Shown: positions 8,853 to 18,201, numbered from the stretch's first letter. The stretch is 64,000 nt of DNA from Paraflavisolibacter caeni (GCF_025628885.1 NZ_JAOTIF010000005.1:124001-188000); one strand, 5' to 3'. The notes: a model not told the origin generated them from the letters alone. Translations and numbers: made by a program.

Positions 8853-8903
8853 ATAAAAAAAGTCACCTGAAACAACCATTGATCAATAGTTGTTTCAGGT
8901 GAC
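8853..8903 (-). terminator. Rho-independent terminator of uvrA, possibly bidirectional
   Basis: The arms GTCACCTGAAACAAC (8862-8876) and GTTGTTTCAGGTGAC (8889-8903) are perfect 15-base complements, and the 12 bases between them pair further. Read on the minus strand the hairpin is followed by seven T. It lies 18 bases past the uvrA stop and 42 past the stop of the convergent gene. Confidence 0.85.
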
Positions 8904-8920
8904 TAATTAAAAAGATCAAT

Positions 8921-11803
8921 CTATTTCTTCAACTCGTCTTTCAGGTATTTCGCAGTATGGCTTTGCTTTACTTTCAGTAAAGCTTCAGGAGTTCCCTCAA
9001 ACAGGATCTTTCCACCACCGCTGCCGCCTTCTGGTCCCAGGTCAATAATATGGTCAGCAACCTTGATGACATCCATATTATGCTCGATCACAAGTACTGT
9101 ATTCCCCCTGTCAACCAACTTGTTCAATACTTCAAGCAAGTGATGAATATCTTCAAAGTGTAAACCTGTTGTGGGCTCGTCCAGTATATAGAATGTTTTA
9201 CCAGTGTCCTTCTTGGCCAATTCTGTAGACAGTTTAACCCGCTGTGCTTCACCACCGCTCAGTGTAACGGCAGACTGTCCCAATGTGATGTAGCCAAGGC
9301 CAACATCCTGCAATACTTTTATTTTACGGTACAAGTAAGGTATGCTCTGGAAAAATTCAACTGCGTCCTCAACGGTTAGATCTAAAACATCTGCTATCGA
9401 CTTACCCTTATAACGTATTTCCAGAGTTTCACGGCTGTAGCGTTTACCATTGCATTTTTCACAGTGCACATAAACATCCGGAAGGAAGTTCATTTCAATG
9501 GTGCGCATGCCACTGCCTTCACAAACATCACAGCGTCCGCTCTTTACATTGAAAGAAAAACGACCTGCATTATAACCTCGAATCTTAGCTTCAGGTACTG
9601 AGGCAAACAACTGCCTTATTTCAGTAAAGAAGCCGCAATAAGTAGCCGGGTTGCTACGGGGTGTACGGCCAATGGGCGATTGGTCTATCTCAATTACTTT
9701 ATCAACATTATCAAGACCGGATACAGACTTGTAAGGCATTGGCGATACTCTTGAACCGTAAGCATGCTGAGAAAGCAGGGGATATAATGTATCAGTAATC
9801 AACGTTGATTTACCACTGCCACTGACACCGGTAACCACAATGAATTTTCCTAATGGTAAGGAAACAGAAACATCCTTAAGGTTATGCCCTGAAACGCCTT
9901 TCAAGGCAATACTTTTTCCATTGCCCTTTCTTCTTTCTTTAGGCACAGCAATTCCCTTCTCGCCATTTAAATAAGATGCTGTAATGGTATTACTCCGCAG
10001 TACCGCATCCGGTGTTCCCTGTGCCATGATCTTGCCACCATGCCAACCTGCTTTAGGACCTACATCAACTAAGTGATCGGCTGCCAGCATAATGTCTTTG
10101 TCATGTTCTACTACCAGGACGGTATTTCCTATATCTCTCAAGTTCTGCAGCGCCCCTATCAACCGGTGGTTATCACGCTGGTGTAAACCAATAGAAGGTT
10201 CATCCAGGATATAGGTAATCCCTTGCAGTTGGGAACCTATTTGTGTAGCCAGGCGTATCCGTTGCGATTCGCCCCCACTCAAGGTCCGTGTTGGACGGTA
10301 CAGCGTCAGGTAAGTAAGGCCAACGTCCAGCAAAAATTGTAAGCGTTCCCTTATTTCTTTTATAATCTCACGACCAATTACCTTTTGCTTTTCACTCAAC
10401 CTCTTTTCAATGCCACCAAACCATTTCAATAACTCCACCAAATCCATCTCACTGAGTTCGGCTATATTCTTCTCATCAACTTTAAACCAAAGGCTTTCCT
10501 TTTTCAGGCGGGTACCACAGCAGGTGCCGCAGGTAGTCAATTGCATAAAGCCTTCGGCCCAGCGCTGTATTGCCTCACTTGTGCTGGTTGCAAACCAACG
10601 TTTCACCTGGTTAATGACACCTTCAAAGTCATTACTATAGCTGGAAAGATCTTGTTCATCATCAAACTTTAGTTCGTCCCCTGTTAAGCCATTCTCCTTG
10701 CCATAAAGAACAAGGTTTAAAGCCTTTTGTGGTAATTCGTTGATAGGTTTATCAAGGCTGAATTTATTCTTGCGGGCCAGTGATTGTACCTGCTTGAAGA
10801 AATAAGCATCACGTTCACCGCCTAAAGGAGCAATACCACCCTCATTTATGCTTAAGTTGTCATCAGGAATTACAGCACTCATATCCACTGAATACACCTG
10901 GCCCAGCCCTTTACATGTGGGACAAGCGCCATAAGGGGAGTTAAAGGAAAAGGAATTTGGTGAAGGCTCTTCATATGAAATGCCGGTATCTTCACACATC
11001 AATTGACGGCTATAAGCAGCCTCACCAGATTTGGAGGGTGTAGCACCTTCATAGGCCACAAACATCAGATCCTTCCCCAATTTAAGTGCCTGCTGCACGC
11101 TTTGACTAATGCGCGTGCGTAGGTCCTTAGTAACCTTCAAGCGGTCCACTACCAATTCTATATCGTGGATCTTGTAGCGGTCCACCTGCATTTTAGGGGC
11201 CAGGTCTTTGATTTCACCATCCACTCTCACTTTCAGGAAACCCTTTTTTCTTACCTCTTCAAATAACTCACGATAGTGTCCTTTCCGACCCCTTACCAGA
11301 GGAGAAAGGATTGTGATCTTTGTACCTTCAAACCTTTTGAATATATTATTAACAATCTCATCTTCACTCCACTTCACCATTTTCTTCCCGGTGTTGTATG
11401 AGTAGGCTTCGCTTGCACGCGCAAAAAGCAGGCGGAGAAAATCATAGATTTCTGTTACAGTGCCAACGGTAGAACGAGGGTTTTTATTAGTGGTCTTTTG
11501 TTCAATAGAGATTACCGGCGAAAGTCCAGTGATCTGATCAACATCAGGACGCTCCATCTCTCCCATAAACTGCCTTGCATAAGCCCCGAATGTTTCCATG
11601 TAACGGCGCTGCCCTTCGGCATAAATGGTATCAAATGCCAGAGAGGATTTACCGCTACCGCTGATACCTGTGATCACCACCAGCTTATTTTTAGGTATGC
11701 TAATGTCAATGTTTTTGAGATTATGCTCACGGGCTCCAAGAACCTCTATATATTCTTCCGCAGTAACGGTCCCATTACCGTTTTTCAGATCTTTATTTTT
11801 CAT
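8921..11803 (-). CDS. uvrA: Excinuclease ABC subunit UvrA
   Basis: This is a full-length UvrA of 960 residues. It begins the nucleotide-excision repair of bulky DNA lesions together with UvrB and UvrC in the cytoplasm. Visible features in order: first Walker A GISGSGKSS near residue 46, a first zinc-binding region (CPTCKGLG), a CGTCCGTRL motif, first ABC signature TLSGGESQRIRLA, second Walker A GVSGSGKST, second zinc finger (CDVCEGSG ... CEKCNGKRY) and second signature TLSGGEAQRVKLS. All expected motifs are intact. It is a single-gene unit: a strong terminator follows it and its upstream region is divergent from an exported protein gene. On the minus strand a TACCTTCG element (one mismatch to TAnnTTTG) lies about 40 bases before the ATG. 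Confidence 0.97.
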   Translation of the reverse strand: MKNKDLKNGNGTVTAEEYIEVLGAREHNLKNIDISIPKNKLVVITGISGSGKSSLAFDTIYAEGQRRYMETFGAYARQFMGEMERPDVDQITGLSPVISIEQKTTNKNPRSTVGTVTEIYDFLRLLFARASEAYSYNTGKKMVKWSEDEIVNNIFKRFEGTKITILSPLVRGRKGHYRELFEEVRKKGFLKVRVDGEIKDLAPKMQVDRYKIHDIELVVDRLKVTKDLRTRISQSVQQALKLGKDLMFVAYEGATPSKSGEAAYSRQLMCEDTGISYEEPSPNSFSFNSPYGACPTCKGLGQVYSVDMSAVIPDDNLSINEGGIAPLGGERDAYFFKQVQSLARKNKFSLDKPINELPQKALNLVLYGKENGLTGDELKFDDEQDLSSYSNDFEGVINQVKRWFATSTSEAIQRWAEGFMQLTTCGTCCGTRLKKESLWFKVDEKNIAELSEMDLVELLKWFGGIEKRLSEKQKVIGREIIKEIRERLQFLLDVGLTYLTLYRPTRTLSGGESQRIRLATQIGSQLQGITYILDEPSIGLHQRDNHRLIGALQNLRDIGNTVLVVEHDKDIMLAADHLVDVGPKAGWHGGKIMAQGTPDAVLRSNTITASYLNGEKGIAVPKERRKGNGKSIALKGVSGHNLKDVSVSLPLGKFIVVTGVSGSGKSTLITDTLYPLLSQHAYGSRVSPMPYKSVSGLDNVDKVIEIDQSPIGRTPRSNPATYCGFFTEIRQLFASVPEAKIRGYNAGRFSFNVKSGRCDVCEGSGMRTIEMNFLPDVYVHCEKCNGKRYSRETLEIRYKGKSIADVLDLTVEDAVEFFQSIPYLYRKIKVLQDVGLGYITLGQSAVTLSGGEAQRVKLSTELAKKDTGKTFYILDEPTTGLHFEDIHHLLEVLNKLVDRGNTVLVIEHNMDVIKVADHIIDLGPEGGSGGGKILFEGTPEALLKVKQSHTAKYLKDELKK

Positions 11804-12242
11804 GTATTTACCCCAAAATCATGGAGCAGCGAAGGTACAGGAAGTTTAGAGTCTGAGGTTTAAACTTTCGACAAAAAACTAAATATTTTGGCAAAGTTTT
11901 AGTGTTACTCAGGAGTATAAGGCTACCATGCATTTCTTTTTAAGGCCGGATGTGCCTCTTATAAACATTTCTTTAACGTTATCCCTTCAACTTGATTTTT
12001 AGAACAAGCTACTTTCAAAAAAATAGTTCACGCACTTTTTTATCATTCACCAACTTTTCCTCCATGAACTTTGAAGTCCAATCACTTATTTATATATAAA
12101 AAGCCTATAGCAGAAAAGAATAGTTTTATAAAACCTGTATTCTGCATCAAATTTTAAACTTCTTTCTCCAAACTTCATTTTTGGCACAATATTGTGTATA
12201 AAGGGCAAAACCTAATTAGAAAACACTCAATAACGCGAACGT
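11804..12242. other. Divergent intergenic region between uvrA and an exported protein gene
   Basis: About 439 AT-rich bases without a credible gene. It must hold the uvrA promoter on one side and the promoter of the gene at 12243 on the other. At 12185-12196 there is a perfect 12-base palindrome, CACAATATTGTG, 47 bases before the downstream ATG, a possible operator. No other structure is recognised. Confidence 0.5.
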
Positions 12243-12941
12243 ATGAAGAACACCATTTTTATGGCTATTACAGCCTTATTTGTCACAGCATCTGCACAAG
12301 CACAGCAACCAACTACCAATATCGACTCTACTCGTCGAGGCACTACAGTTGATTCTATCCGTGCAAAGTACAAAATGCAACCTATGCCTGAAGCCATGTC
12401 TACGGAAAGAGTTTTTCCAGCTTTGGGTACTTATCAATTAAATAACGCCACAGATCCTGCTGCATCTACGGTAACAGTTACCATGGACTCTGCAAGCAGA
12501 GGAATTGTATGGGTTGAAGGTTTACCACAAGGAAGAATTAAAGCTTATTTAAAGAAATCTCCTTCAACATACAGAATTCTTTCTCAAAAAACAGCTAGCG
12601 GCACCCAGGTTCCAGAAGGAACATTGTTCTATGATTCTACAGCTCACCAATTGAACGTAGCATTAGGCGTACCGTACAATGAAGCTGATCCGACTTCTGT
12701 TTTTACAGCATTAAATACTACAACTCAACCAGCAGGTGAACCAACAGATGTAAAGATCAAAACAAAAGACACAAAGGTTAAGACTAAGGCAAAGTACTAT
12801 ACAGCAACTAAACAAATGCCTATGACTCAGCCTGGTTTGAATGCTACAGATAGTTTACAAAATCAAGGTGTTCAAACACAGGACACGTTGAATCAGTCTG
12901 GACAACAACCGCAGCAGCCTCAAAAGCCGCAGCAACCATAA
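12243..12941 (+). CDS. Exported protein of unknown function with Q/P-rich tail
   Basis: The 232-residue protein has a clear signal peptide ending A-S-A-Q-A-Q at about residue 21. The middle (about 45-160) looks like a small soluble beta-rich domain with segments such as V-T-V-T-M-D-S-A and G-I-V-W-V-E-G-L-P-Q-G. After that come a lysine/threonine-rich stretch and a low-complexity tail rich in Gln and Pro (last 20 residues). I do not recognise the family. It should be periplasmic. The gene stands alone and ends in a strong terminator. Codon use in this gene is richer in A-ending codons than its neighbours, as is common for well-expressed envelope proteins. Confidence 0.65.
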   Translation: MKNTIFMAITALFVTASAQAQQPTTNIDSTRRGTTVDSIRAKYKMQPMPEAMSTERVFPALGTYQLNNATDPAASTVTVTMDSASRGIVWVEGLPQGRIKAYLKKSPSTYRILSQKTASGTQVPEGTLFYDSTAHQLNVALGVPYNEADPTSVFTALNTTTQPAGEPTDVKIKTKDTKVKTKAKYYTATKQMPMTQPGLNATDSLQNQGVQTQDTLNQSGQQPQQPQKPQQP

Positions 12942-12979
12942 ATTAGTTTTTCATTTTCATTTGCATAAACAAGGGGAGA

Positions 12980-13010
12980 GGGGCCGTAGTCTTGCGGCCC
13001 CCATTTTTTT
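12980..13010 (+). terminator. Rho-independent terminator
   Basis: Stem GGGGCCG (12980-12986) pairs with CGGCCCC (12995-13001) across an 8-base loop, followed by seven T at 13004-13010. It ends the gene at 12243-12941. Confidence 0.9.
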
Positions 13011-13165
13011 ATATAGATGTATCTGCTTAGGATCATGATATAAACATTACTAATGGTAATTAGTTATATTAAAGTAATTGTTGTAAAATAAGTTTTAAAC
13101 CAAAACATCGAAGTAAATTAGTTTTATGAAACACTCATGATTCATCATCTTTAAACCTCAATCAT

Positions 13166-13672
13166 ATGGGAGTAATTGAAACTGTTTGGTTAAATGAAAA
13201 AGCAAAGTGGAATAATTGCATTGAGCGATTGAAGCAAAATTCAAATACTGTAATTATCACCTGGTTTGAGGACACATTGCACCAATTAGAAAACCTGATC
13301 ACTCAAGCAAACCTACCCACTTCTACCCTATTTCCTTCCCGCCAGGTTACACATGATCATATTAAAAACGTGCCTGTAATATTTGCCGAGCACTACCCTT
13401 TACATCATAAAGAAAAAGAGCTCTATAAAAAACTACACCTCACTCAAGCAGAAGTTTATTCATCTTTGGACGAACCTTTATTTAAACATTTTGGAAGTAA
13501 CCGCCTGGTGGAAATAACAAATAGAATCAACTGCCAGGAAAACGAACCCGTGCATCATCGTCTTGTAAACGCTGCTATAAAAAAAGCCCAGGAAGAAATT
13601 GCCAGTATGGTAGCTCTTGAACAAGGTGCTACATCACAAGCAGGATGGCTAATGAGAAATCTAACCGCATAA
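13166..13672 (+). CDS. Small protein resembling a cut-down SecA motor/scaffold segment
   Basis: The 168-residue protein has no signal peptide or membrane segment. Its second half lines up without gaps against the SecA segment that joins nucleotide-binding domain 2 to the helical scaffold: here S-S-L-D-E-P-L-F-K-H-F-G-S-N-R-L and later E-N-E-P-V-H-H-R-L-V-N-A-A-I-K-K-A-Q, in SecA typically L-S-L-E-D-D-L-M-R-I-F-G-S-D-R-I and E-D-E-P-I-E-H-x-x-V-x-K-A-I-E-x-A-Q. The first half (T-V-I-I-T-W-F-E-D-T-L-H-Q-L-E) could be a remnant of domain 2. No Walker motifs are present, so it cannot be a working motor by itself. The similarity is seen by eye; the role is unknown. Confidence 0.6.
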   Translation: MGVIETVWLNEKAKWNNCIERLKQNSNTVIITWFEDTLHQLENLITQANLPTSTLFPSRQVTHDHIKNVPVIFAEHYPLHHKEKELYKKLHLTQAEVYSSLDEPLFKHFGSNRLVEITNRINCQENEPVHHRLVNAAIKKAQEEIASMVALEQGATSQAGWLMRNLTA

Positions 13673-13992
13673 ACAAATATTGGCTTCAACATCTCCACTT
13701 ATTGGTTCAATAAAGATTGAAATGTCTTTACATTGATCATACTGTAAATATTTTTTTTCAACATCCAGATAATTACAATTGAACTCTCCCTACTTTTGCG
13801 CTGCAAAAAATAAGAGAGATTGTTCCCTCTTGTTTTAAACTTTTCAAATACTACTTACTCTAATATACCCGGAATCTATAAACGCACTTTAGTTCGAGCC
13901 AGAAGTGCAATTTCATATACGAGCTTGCCTATAAAATAATTGTACCAAAAGACAGGTACGGTGTTTGAAAACTTTATTTAAAATCGATACAT
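13673..13992. other. Non-coding stretch upstream of OmpA-family gene
   Basis: About 320 AT-rich bases. A short inverted pair GTACC / GGTAC with an 8-base spacer lies near 13942-13959, too short to call. No gene, terminator or clear promoter is recognised. Confidence 0.4.
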
Positions 13993-14664
13993 ATGAACAC
14001 AGTTAGACAGTTTGCATTAATGCTAGTGTTAGTTGGATTAATGGCAGGCGGATGTAAAACAATGAATCGTTCCCAAAAGGGAGCAGTTATCGGTGCCGCA
14101 GGTGGCGGTGTTATCGGTGGTGTTATCGGCCGCTCACTAGGCAATACCGCAATGGGTGCCATCATAGGTGCAGCAGCGGGCGGAGCCGCAGGAGCAGTAA
14201 TCGGCAAAAAAATGGATAAACAAGCCGAAGAAATGGAAGAAGTGTTGGGTGATGCAGAAGTAAAACGCGTAGGTGAAGGTATCGTTGTAGAGTTTAAAGA
14301 TAAAGTACTCTTTGGATTTAACCGCTCCGACCTGGGTACTTCTGCACAGCAAAATCTGGACAAGCTGGTAAATGTTTTGAACAAATACCCAGATACCAAC
14401 ATTGAAATACTTGGCCATACCGATAGTGTTGGTTCTGATTCATATAACAAGACTCTTTCTGAGCGCAGAGCCAATGCCGCAGCTACCTACCTTAAAAGCA
14501 AAGGCGTTGCCAGTACGCGTGTAACCACTAAAGGCATGGGAGAAACAGATCCTAAATCTTCCAATGAAACAGAAGCAGGCCGTGCAGAAAACCGCCGCGT
14601 TGAGTTCGTCATTACTGCAAACCAGAAAATGATCAACGACGCGAAAAAAGAAGCAGGCCAATAA
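13993..14664 (+). CDS. OmpA family lipoprotein with glycine-zipper domain (YiaD-like)
   Basis: The 223-residue protein starts with a lipoprotein signal (L-M-A-G-G-C, lipid-modified Cys at about residue 21). Then comes a glycine-zipper segment (about 32-75, repeated G-A-x-x-G-G patterns) and a C-terminal OmpA/MotB domain (about 98-215). The peptidoglycan-binding residues are present: HTDSVGSDSYN with LSERRA, and a final NRRVEFVI. It should be anchored in the outer membrane and bind the cell wall. It is followed 33 bases later by a beta-barrel gene, likely the same transcript. Confidence 0.9.
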   Translation: MNTVRQFALMLVLVGLMAGGCKTMNRSQKGAVIGAAGGGVIGGVIGRSLGNTAMGAIIGAAAGGAAGAVIGKKMDKQAEEMEEVLGDAEVKRVGEGIVVEFKDKVLFGFNRSDLGTSAQQNLDKLVNVLNKYPDTNIEILGHTDSVGSDSYNKTLSERRANAAATYLKSKGVASTRVTTKGMGETDPKSSNETEAGRAENRRVEFVITANQKMINDAKKEAGQ

Positions 14665-14697
14665 ACTTTCAATTTTTTAAACCCATAATCGAGTAGT

Positions 14698-15351
14698 ATG
14701 AAAACAAAATTTTTCTTGCTGACAGCAGCAACTATTTTCAGTGTATCAATCTTTGCCCAGAAAACGACCGTTACCGCAAACAAGACAACCTTTGGAATAC
14801 GGGCAGGTGTTAATTTCCAAAATATTAATGGGAAAGATGGTGAAGACAATAAGTTGCAAAATGATCTAAAAACAGGTTTTAATGCAGGCGTGAATGCAGA
14901 AATACCAGTAGGCACAGACACTTATATCCAACCAGGTGTTTTATTTACGCAGAAAGGCACTAAATGGGAAAATAGTGATACCAAAATAAAGCTATCTTAC
15001 ATTGATATTCCTGTGAACTTACTCTATAAACCTGTTTTAGGTACAGGCAAAATGGTAGTAGGATTTGGTCCTTATGTAGGATTTGGAATTGGAGGCAAGA
15101 TAGAAAATGACCAGGATGAAGTAGATATAGAATTTTCTAACGAACATTCCGCTACGGAAGGTGCCACGTTTAAACGGATGGATGCAGGAGCTAATTTCCT
15201 GGCAGGATATGAATTCTCGAATAAGCTTTCTTTCCAGTTGAATGCGCAATTAGGACTTGTAGATATCAATCCAAAGGTATCAGGTGTCTCAAATGATAAA
15301 ACCAACTGGCGGAATACCGGCTGGGGATTCTCTTTAGGTTACCGTTTCTAA
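14698..15351 (+). CDS. Porin-family outer membrane beta-barrel protein
   Basis: The 217-residue protein has a signal peptide ending near F-A-Q (residue 21) and a compact barrel: FGIRAGVNFQNI, then GFNAGVNAEIPVGT, YIQPGVLFTQKG, LSYIDIPVNLLYKP and a final strand WGFSLGYRF that ends in Phe, the usual outer membrane insertion signal. This is the common Bacteroidota outer-membrane beta-barrel fold of about 8-10 strands. Function beyond that is unknown. A strong terminator follows. Confidence 0.87.
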   Translation: MKTKFFLLTAATIFSVSIFAQKTTVTANKTTFGIRAGVNFQNINGKDGEDNKLQNDLKTGFNAGVNAEIPVGTDTYIQPGVLFTQKGTKWENSDTKIKLSYIDIPVNLLYKPVLGTGKMVVGFGPYVGFGIGGKIENDQDEVDIEFSNEHSATEGATFKRMDAGANFLAGYEFSNKLSFQLNAQLGLVDINPKVSGVSNDKTNWRNTGWGFSLGYRF

Positions 15352-15385
15352 AACAAATTGATAATCACTTAATTAAGGATCTTAC

Positions 15386-15417
15386 AAAGGGGCGCCGTAC
15401 CGGCGCCCCTTTCTCTT
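15386..15417 (+). terminator. Rho-independent terminator
   Basis: Arms AAAGGGGCGCCG (15386-15397) and CGGCGCCCCTTT (15401-15412) are perfect 12-base complements around a 3-base loop, followed by a T/C-rich run. It ends the OmpA / beta-barrel pair. Confidence 0.9.
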
Positions 15418-15466
15418 GTTTTCTTAGCAATCCCTTAAATCCAAAGACTAAATCCCCGGTTCATCC

Positions 15467-15474
15467 TACCTTTG
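15467..15474 (+). promoter_or_regulatory. Bacteroidota -7 promoter element of the glycosyltransferase gene
   Basis: TACCTTTG fits TAnnTTTG exactly and ends 14 bases before the ATG at 15489, so the leader would be very short. No clear -33 element is seen. Confidence 0.5.
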
Positions 15475-15488
15475 GGCTTTTAATAATT

Positions 15489-16460
15489 ATGATAGAGTTA
15501 TCTCTGGTTATTCCGGTAATGAACGAGGAAGACAACGTGAGGCCATTACTGTATGCTGTCCGTTCTGCATTAAAAGATTTTAATTACGAAATTATCCTGG
15601 TAGACGACGGCTCTACAGACAATACAAGAAAGCGTATCCTGGAGTACGCTGACGAACGCACCGTTTTAGTGGAATTGAGGAAAAACTATGGTCAGAGTAC
15701 GGCCATGACGGCAGGTATTGATTATGCCCGTGGTGAATTCATTGCCATGATTGATGGCGACCTTCAAAATGACCCTACCGATATTCCTTTCATGCTCGAC
15801 CTGCTGAAAAGAGAAGACTGGGATGTTGTGGCTGGTAACCGTAAAAACCGAAAAGACGGGATGGTACTGCGTAAGATCCCAAGCAAGATTGCCAATGCCC
15901 TGATTCGCCGGTTGACAGGTGTTTATATCAGGGATTACGGCTGCACACTGAAAGTTTTCCGCAGGGAAATAGCTGAAGATCTGGGCCTGTATGGCGAATT
16001 ACACCGCTTTATCCCGGTGCTGGCTAAACTGCAAGGAGCAAGAATCACACAAGTGGACGTGAAGCACCACCCCAGGAAATTCGGTTCCAGCAAGTATGGA
16101 ATTAACCGGACATTCAAAGTGATGTCAGACCTTGTATTAATGGTCTTTTTCCGCCGTTATATGCAAAAGCCCATGCACCTGTTTGGCACAATCGGCTTTG
16201 CCTCTTTGGGCCTGGGTGTACTGATCAATCTCTACCTATTGGTCTTAAAGATCATGGGACATGATATTTGGGGTAAGCCAATACTTATCCTAGGATTAAT
16301 TTTTCTACTGGGCGGTATTCAAATGATCACAATAGGTATTATTTCAGAAATTGCCATGAGAACCTATTATGAATCGCAGAACAAGAAAACGTATAAAGTA
16401 AGGAAGTTGCACACCAAGAAAGAGTTCGAAAAGGAGAGGCAAGTAGTGCAACCTACTTAA
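15489..16460 (+). CDS. Family 2 glycosyltransferase, polyprenyl-phosphate sugar transferase type
   Basis: The 323-residue protein has an N-terminal GT-A domain and two C-terminal membrane segments (about residues 225-250 and 260-285). Motifs: VIPVMNEEDN at the start, VDDGSTDNT with Asp39-Asp40, and the metal-binding MIDGDLQNDP around residues 88-96. This is the layout of dolichyl/undecaprenyl-phosphate mannose or glucose synthases and of ArnC-like enzymes, which load a sugar onto the lipid carrier at the inner face of the membrane. The sugar cannot be told. The gene stands alone between two terminators. Confidence 0.9.
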   Translation: MIELSLVIPVMNEEDNVRPLLYAVRSALKDFNYEIILVDDGSTDNTRKRILEYADERTVLVELRKNYGQSTAMTAGIDYARGEFIAMIDGDLQNDPTDIPFMLDLLKREDWDVVAGNRKNRKDGMVLRKIPSKIANALIRRLTGVYIRDYGCTLKVFRREIAEDLGLYGELHRFIPVLAKLQGARITQVDVKHHPRKFGSSKYGINRTFKVMSDLVLMVFFRRYMQKPMHLFGTIGFASLGLGVLINLYLLVLKIMGHDIWGKPILILGLIFLLGGIQMITIGIISEIAMRTYYESQNKKTYKVRKLHTKKEFEKERQVVQPT

Positions 16461-16485
16461 TCAAATAGTATAAAACTTACTAAAA

Positions 16486-16516
16486 GAAAAGCCCGGGCAC
16501 CCGGGCTTTTCTTTTT
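16486..16516 (+). terminator. Rho-independent terminator
   Basis: Stem GAAAAGCCCGG (16486-16496) pairs with CCGGGCTTTTC (16501-16511) around a 4-base loop, then five T. It follows the glycosyltransferase stop by 25 bases. Confidence 0.9.
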
Positions 16517-16814
16517 ACATGCATTGATTTTCACTAGCGATTACCACTTCTTACTTTATTAGTTTACTTCTTTGCAGGCACCCTCCTTTCTTTTCATCAT
16601 AATTATGCTGGGCAGCACACTCTTACCAAGTTGGATTCAGTGCAAGCCAAATTCATTGCCATTTTTGTATGCCCTTCACAAGCTTTAAACATACCACCCG
16701 TATGTATTAAAATAAAAAATATTGATACTTTTTTACCAATTATTTGTAATTTAAGCATACAAAAGTCAAGATTTTACATCTCTCATATCTTATAACCGCC
16801 AAAAATTTACTCAA
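16517..16814. other. Upstream region of the ammonium transporter gene, nothing specific recognised
   Basis: About 300 AT-rich bases. No sigma-54 type -24/-12 element and no exact TAnnTTTG close to the start is seen, so how this transporter is regulated is not visible here. Confidence 0.4.
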
Positions 16815-18122
16815 ATGAAAAGAAAAGCACCTTTTATCCTAGCGGTCGTCGCGGTAATCTTAGGCCTGATGTTCCCCTCCTTTCACTCAGTTAATATTGC
16901 AGAAAACAAGATCGATACCGGTGATACAGCATGGCTGCTGGTGGCCACAGCTCTTGTATTATTGATGACCCCCGGGTTGGCTTATTTCTATGGCGGGATG
17001 GTAAGAAGGAAAAATGTACTCTCGACTATGTTGCAGAGCCTTGTCTGTATGGGCGTCATTACGGTATTGTGGGCCATTTTTGGATTTAGTCTTGCGTTTG
17101 GAGATGATATAGGTGGTATTGTTGGCAATCCCACTACGTTCTTTATGATGAAGGGTATGGTAGGGAATGCGGTTTGGCCCCTTGCACCGACTATTCCATT
17201 GGTGCTCTTTGCTATGTTCCAGTTAAAATTTGCTGTAATAACCCCTGCACTCATCACCGGAGCCTTTGCAGAGCGCATCCGTTTTAACTCCTATCTCATT
17301 TTTATTTGTTTATTCATGATGTTCATCTATGCCCCACTAGCTCATGCTACGTGGCATCCAGATGGGATATTGTTTAAACAAGGCGTGCTTGATTTTGCAG
17401 GAGGAACCGTGGTGCACATGTCAGCCGGTTGGGCAGCCCTTGCCTCAGCCTTATATCTCAAAGGCAGAAATGAGCCGGATCACACACCTGCGAGAATCAG
17501 TTATGTCATATTAGGAACAGGTTTGCTGTGGTTTGGCTGGTTTGGATTTAACGCCGGGTCAGCTGCAGGAGCAGGAACTTTAGCATCAACAGCCCTGGCA
17601 AACACCACCACAGCATCTGCCGCTGCAGCCATGGCCTGGATATTTTTTGACATGTTCAGGGGAAGGAAACCATCTGCGATGGGAGCCTGTATCGGAGCTG
17701 TTGTAGGTTTGGTAGCTATTACGCCGGCAGCGGGCTATGTAACAGTACCTCATTCTATTGTTATCGGTGTTGTTGCTGCAGTTGTCAGCAGTCTTGTCGT
17801 TATCTGGAGGTCACGGACAAAGATCGATGACACATTGGATGTATTCCCCTGCCATGGTGTTGGCGGTATGACGGGTATGCTTTTGACCGGCATATTTGCC
17901 ACCCAGCAAGTCAACTCAGCAAACACCACAGGTAATGGATTATATTATGGGGAAACAAAATTATTCCTCACACACCTGATGGCATTAGTTGTCGTATCCA
18001 TATTTGCCTTTGTGGGTTCTTATATACTGCTTGTTGTTACTAATGCCATTAGCCCACTGCGTGTATCATCTGCTGAAGAAGAGATTGGCCTGGATCTTAC
18101 TCAGCATGGTGAAGAATTATAA
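16815..18122 (+). CDS. amt: Ammonium transporter, Amt family
   Basis: The 435-residue protein has about 11-12 hydrophobic segments and the Amt signature DFAGGTVVHMSAG, whose His201 corresponds to the first pore histidine of AmtB; the second pore histidine lies in CHGVGGMTG. The early segment TPGLAYFYGGMVRRKN is also diagnostic. It carries ammonium/ammonia across the cytoplasmic membrane. The hydrophobic N-terminus (residues 8-20) may be a cleaved signal or first helix. No P-II (glnK) gene is adjacent, which is unusual for Amt loci but not rare in this phylum. A terminator follows. Confidence 0.95.
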   Translation: MKRKAPFILAVVAVILGLMFPSFHSVNIAENKIDTGDTAWLLVATALVLLMTPGLAYFYGGMVRRKNVLSTMLQSLVCMGVITVLWAIFGFSLAFGDDIGGIVGNPTTFFMMKGMVGNAVWPLAPTIPLVLFAMFQLKFAVITPALITGAFAERIRFNSYLIFICLFMMFIYAPLAHATWHPDGILFKQGVLDFAGGTVVHMSAGWAALASALYLKGRNEPDHTPARISYVILGTGLLWFGWFGFNAGSAAGAGTLASTALANTTTASAAAAMAWIFFDMFRGRKPSAMGACIGAVVGLVAITPAAGYVTVPHSIVIGVVAAVVSSLVVIWRSRTKIDDTLDVFPCHGVGGMTGMLLTGIFATQQVNSANTTGNGLYYGETKLFLTHLMALVVVSIFAFVGSYILLVVTNAISPLRVSSAEEEIGLDLTQHGEEL

Positions 18123-18145
18123 AATAAGCTTATTCCTATGTAAGA

Positions 18146-18180
18146 AAGGCTGTCTCTATCGTTAGAGGCAGCCTTTTCAT
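18146..18180 (+). terminator. Rho-independent terminator
   Basis: AAGGCTGTCTCTA (18146-18158) pairs with TAGAGGCAGCCTT (18163-18175) with one G-T pair and a 4-base loop; a short T-rich run follows. It separates amt from the convergent TonB receptor gene. Confidence 0.85.
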
Positions 18181-18201
18181 TGTTATGTTCTGATTACTAT
18201 T

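Noticed and set aside
11866-11897. TTTTGGCA half-site before uvrA resembling the 24-bp palindrome
   Set aside because: The left arm is not matched; the remaining identity is explained by A/T richness.
13974-14474. 166-codon minus-strand frame opposite the OmpA lipoprotein
   Set aside because: Pro/Ala/Ser-rich mirror of the glycine-zipper codons; no homology.
16790-16814. CGCCAAAAATTT close to the ammonium transporter start
   Set aside because: Only one arm of the palindrome is present.
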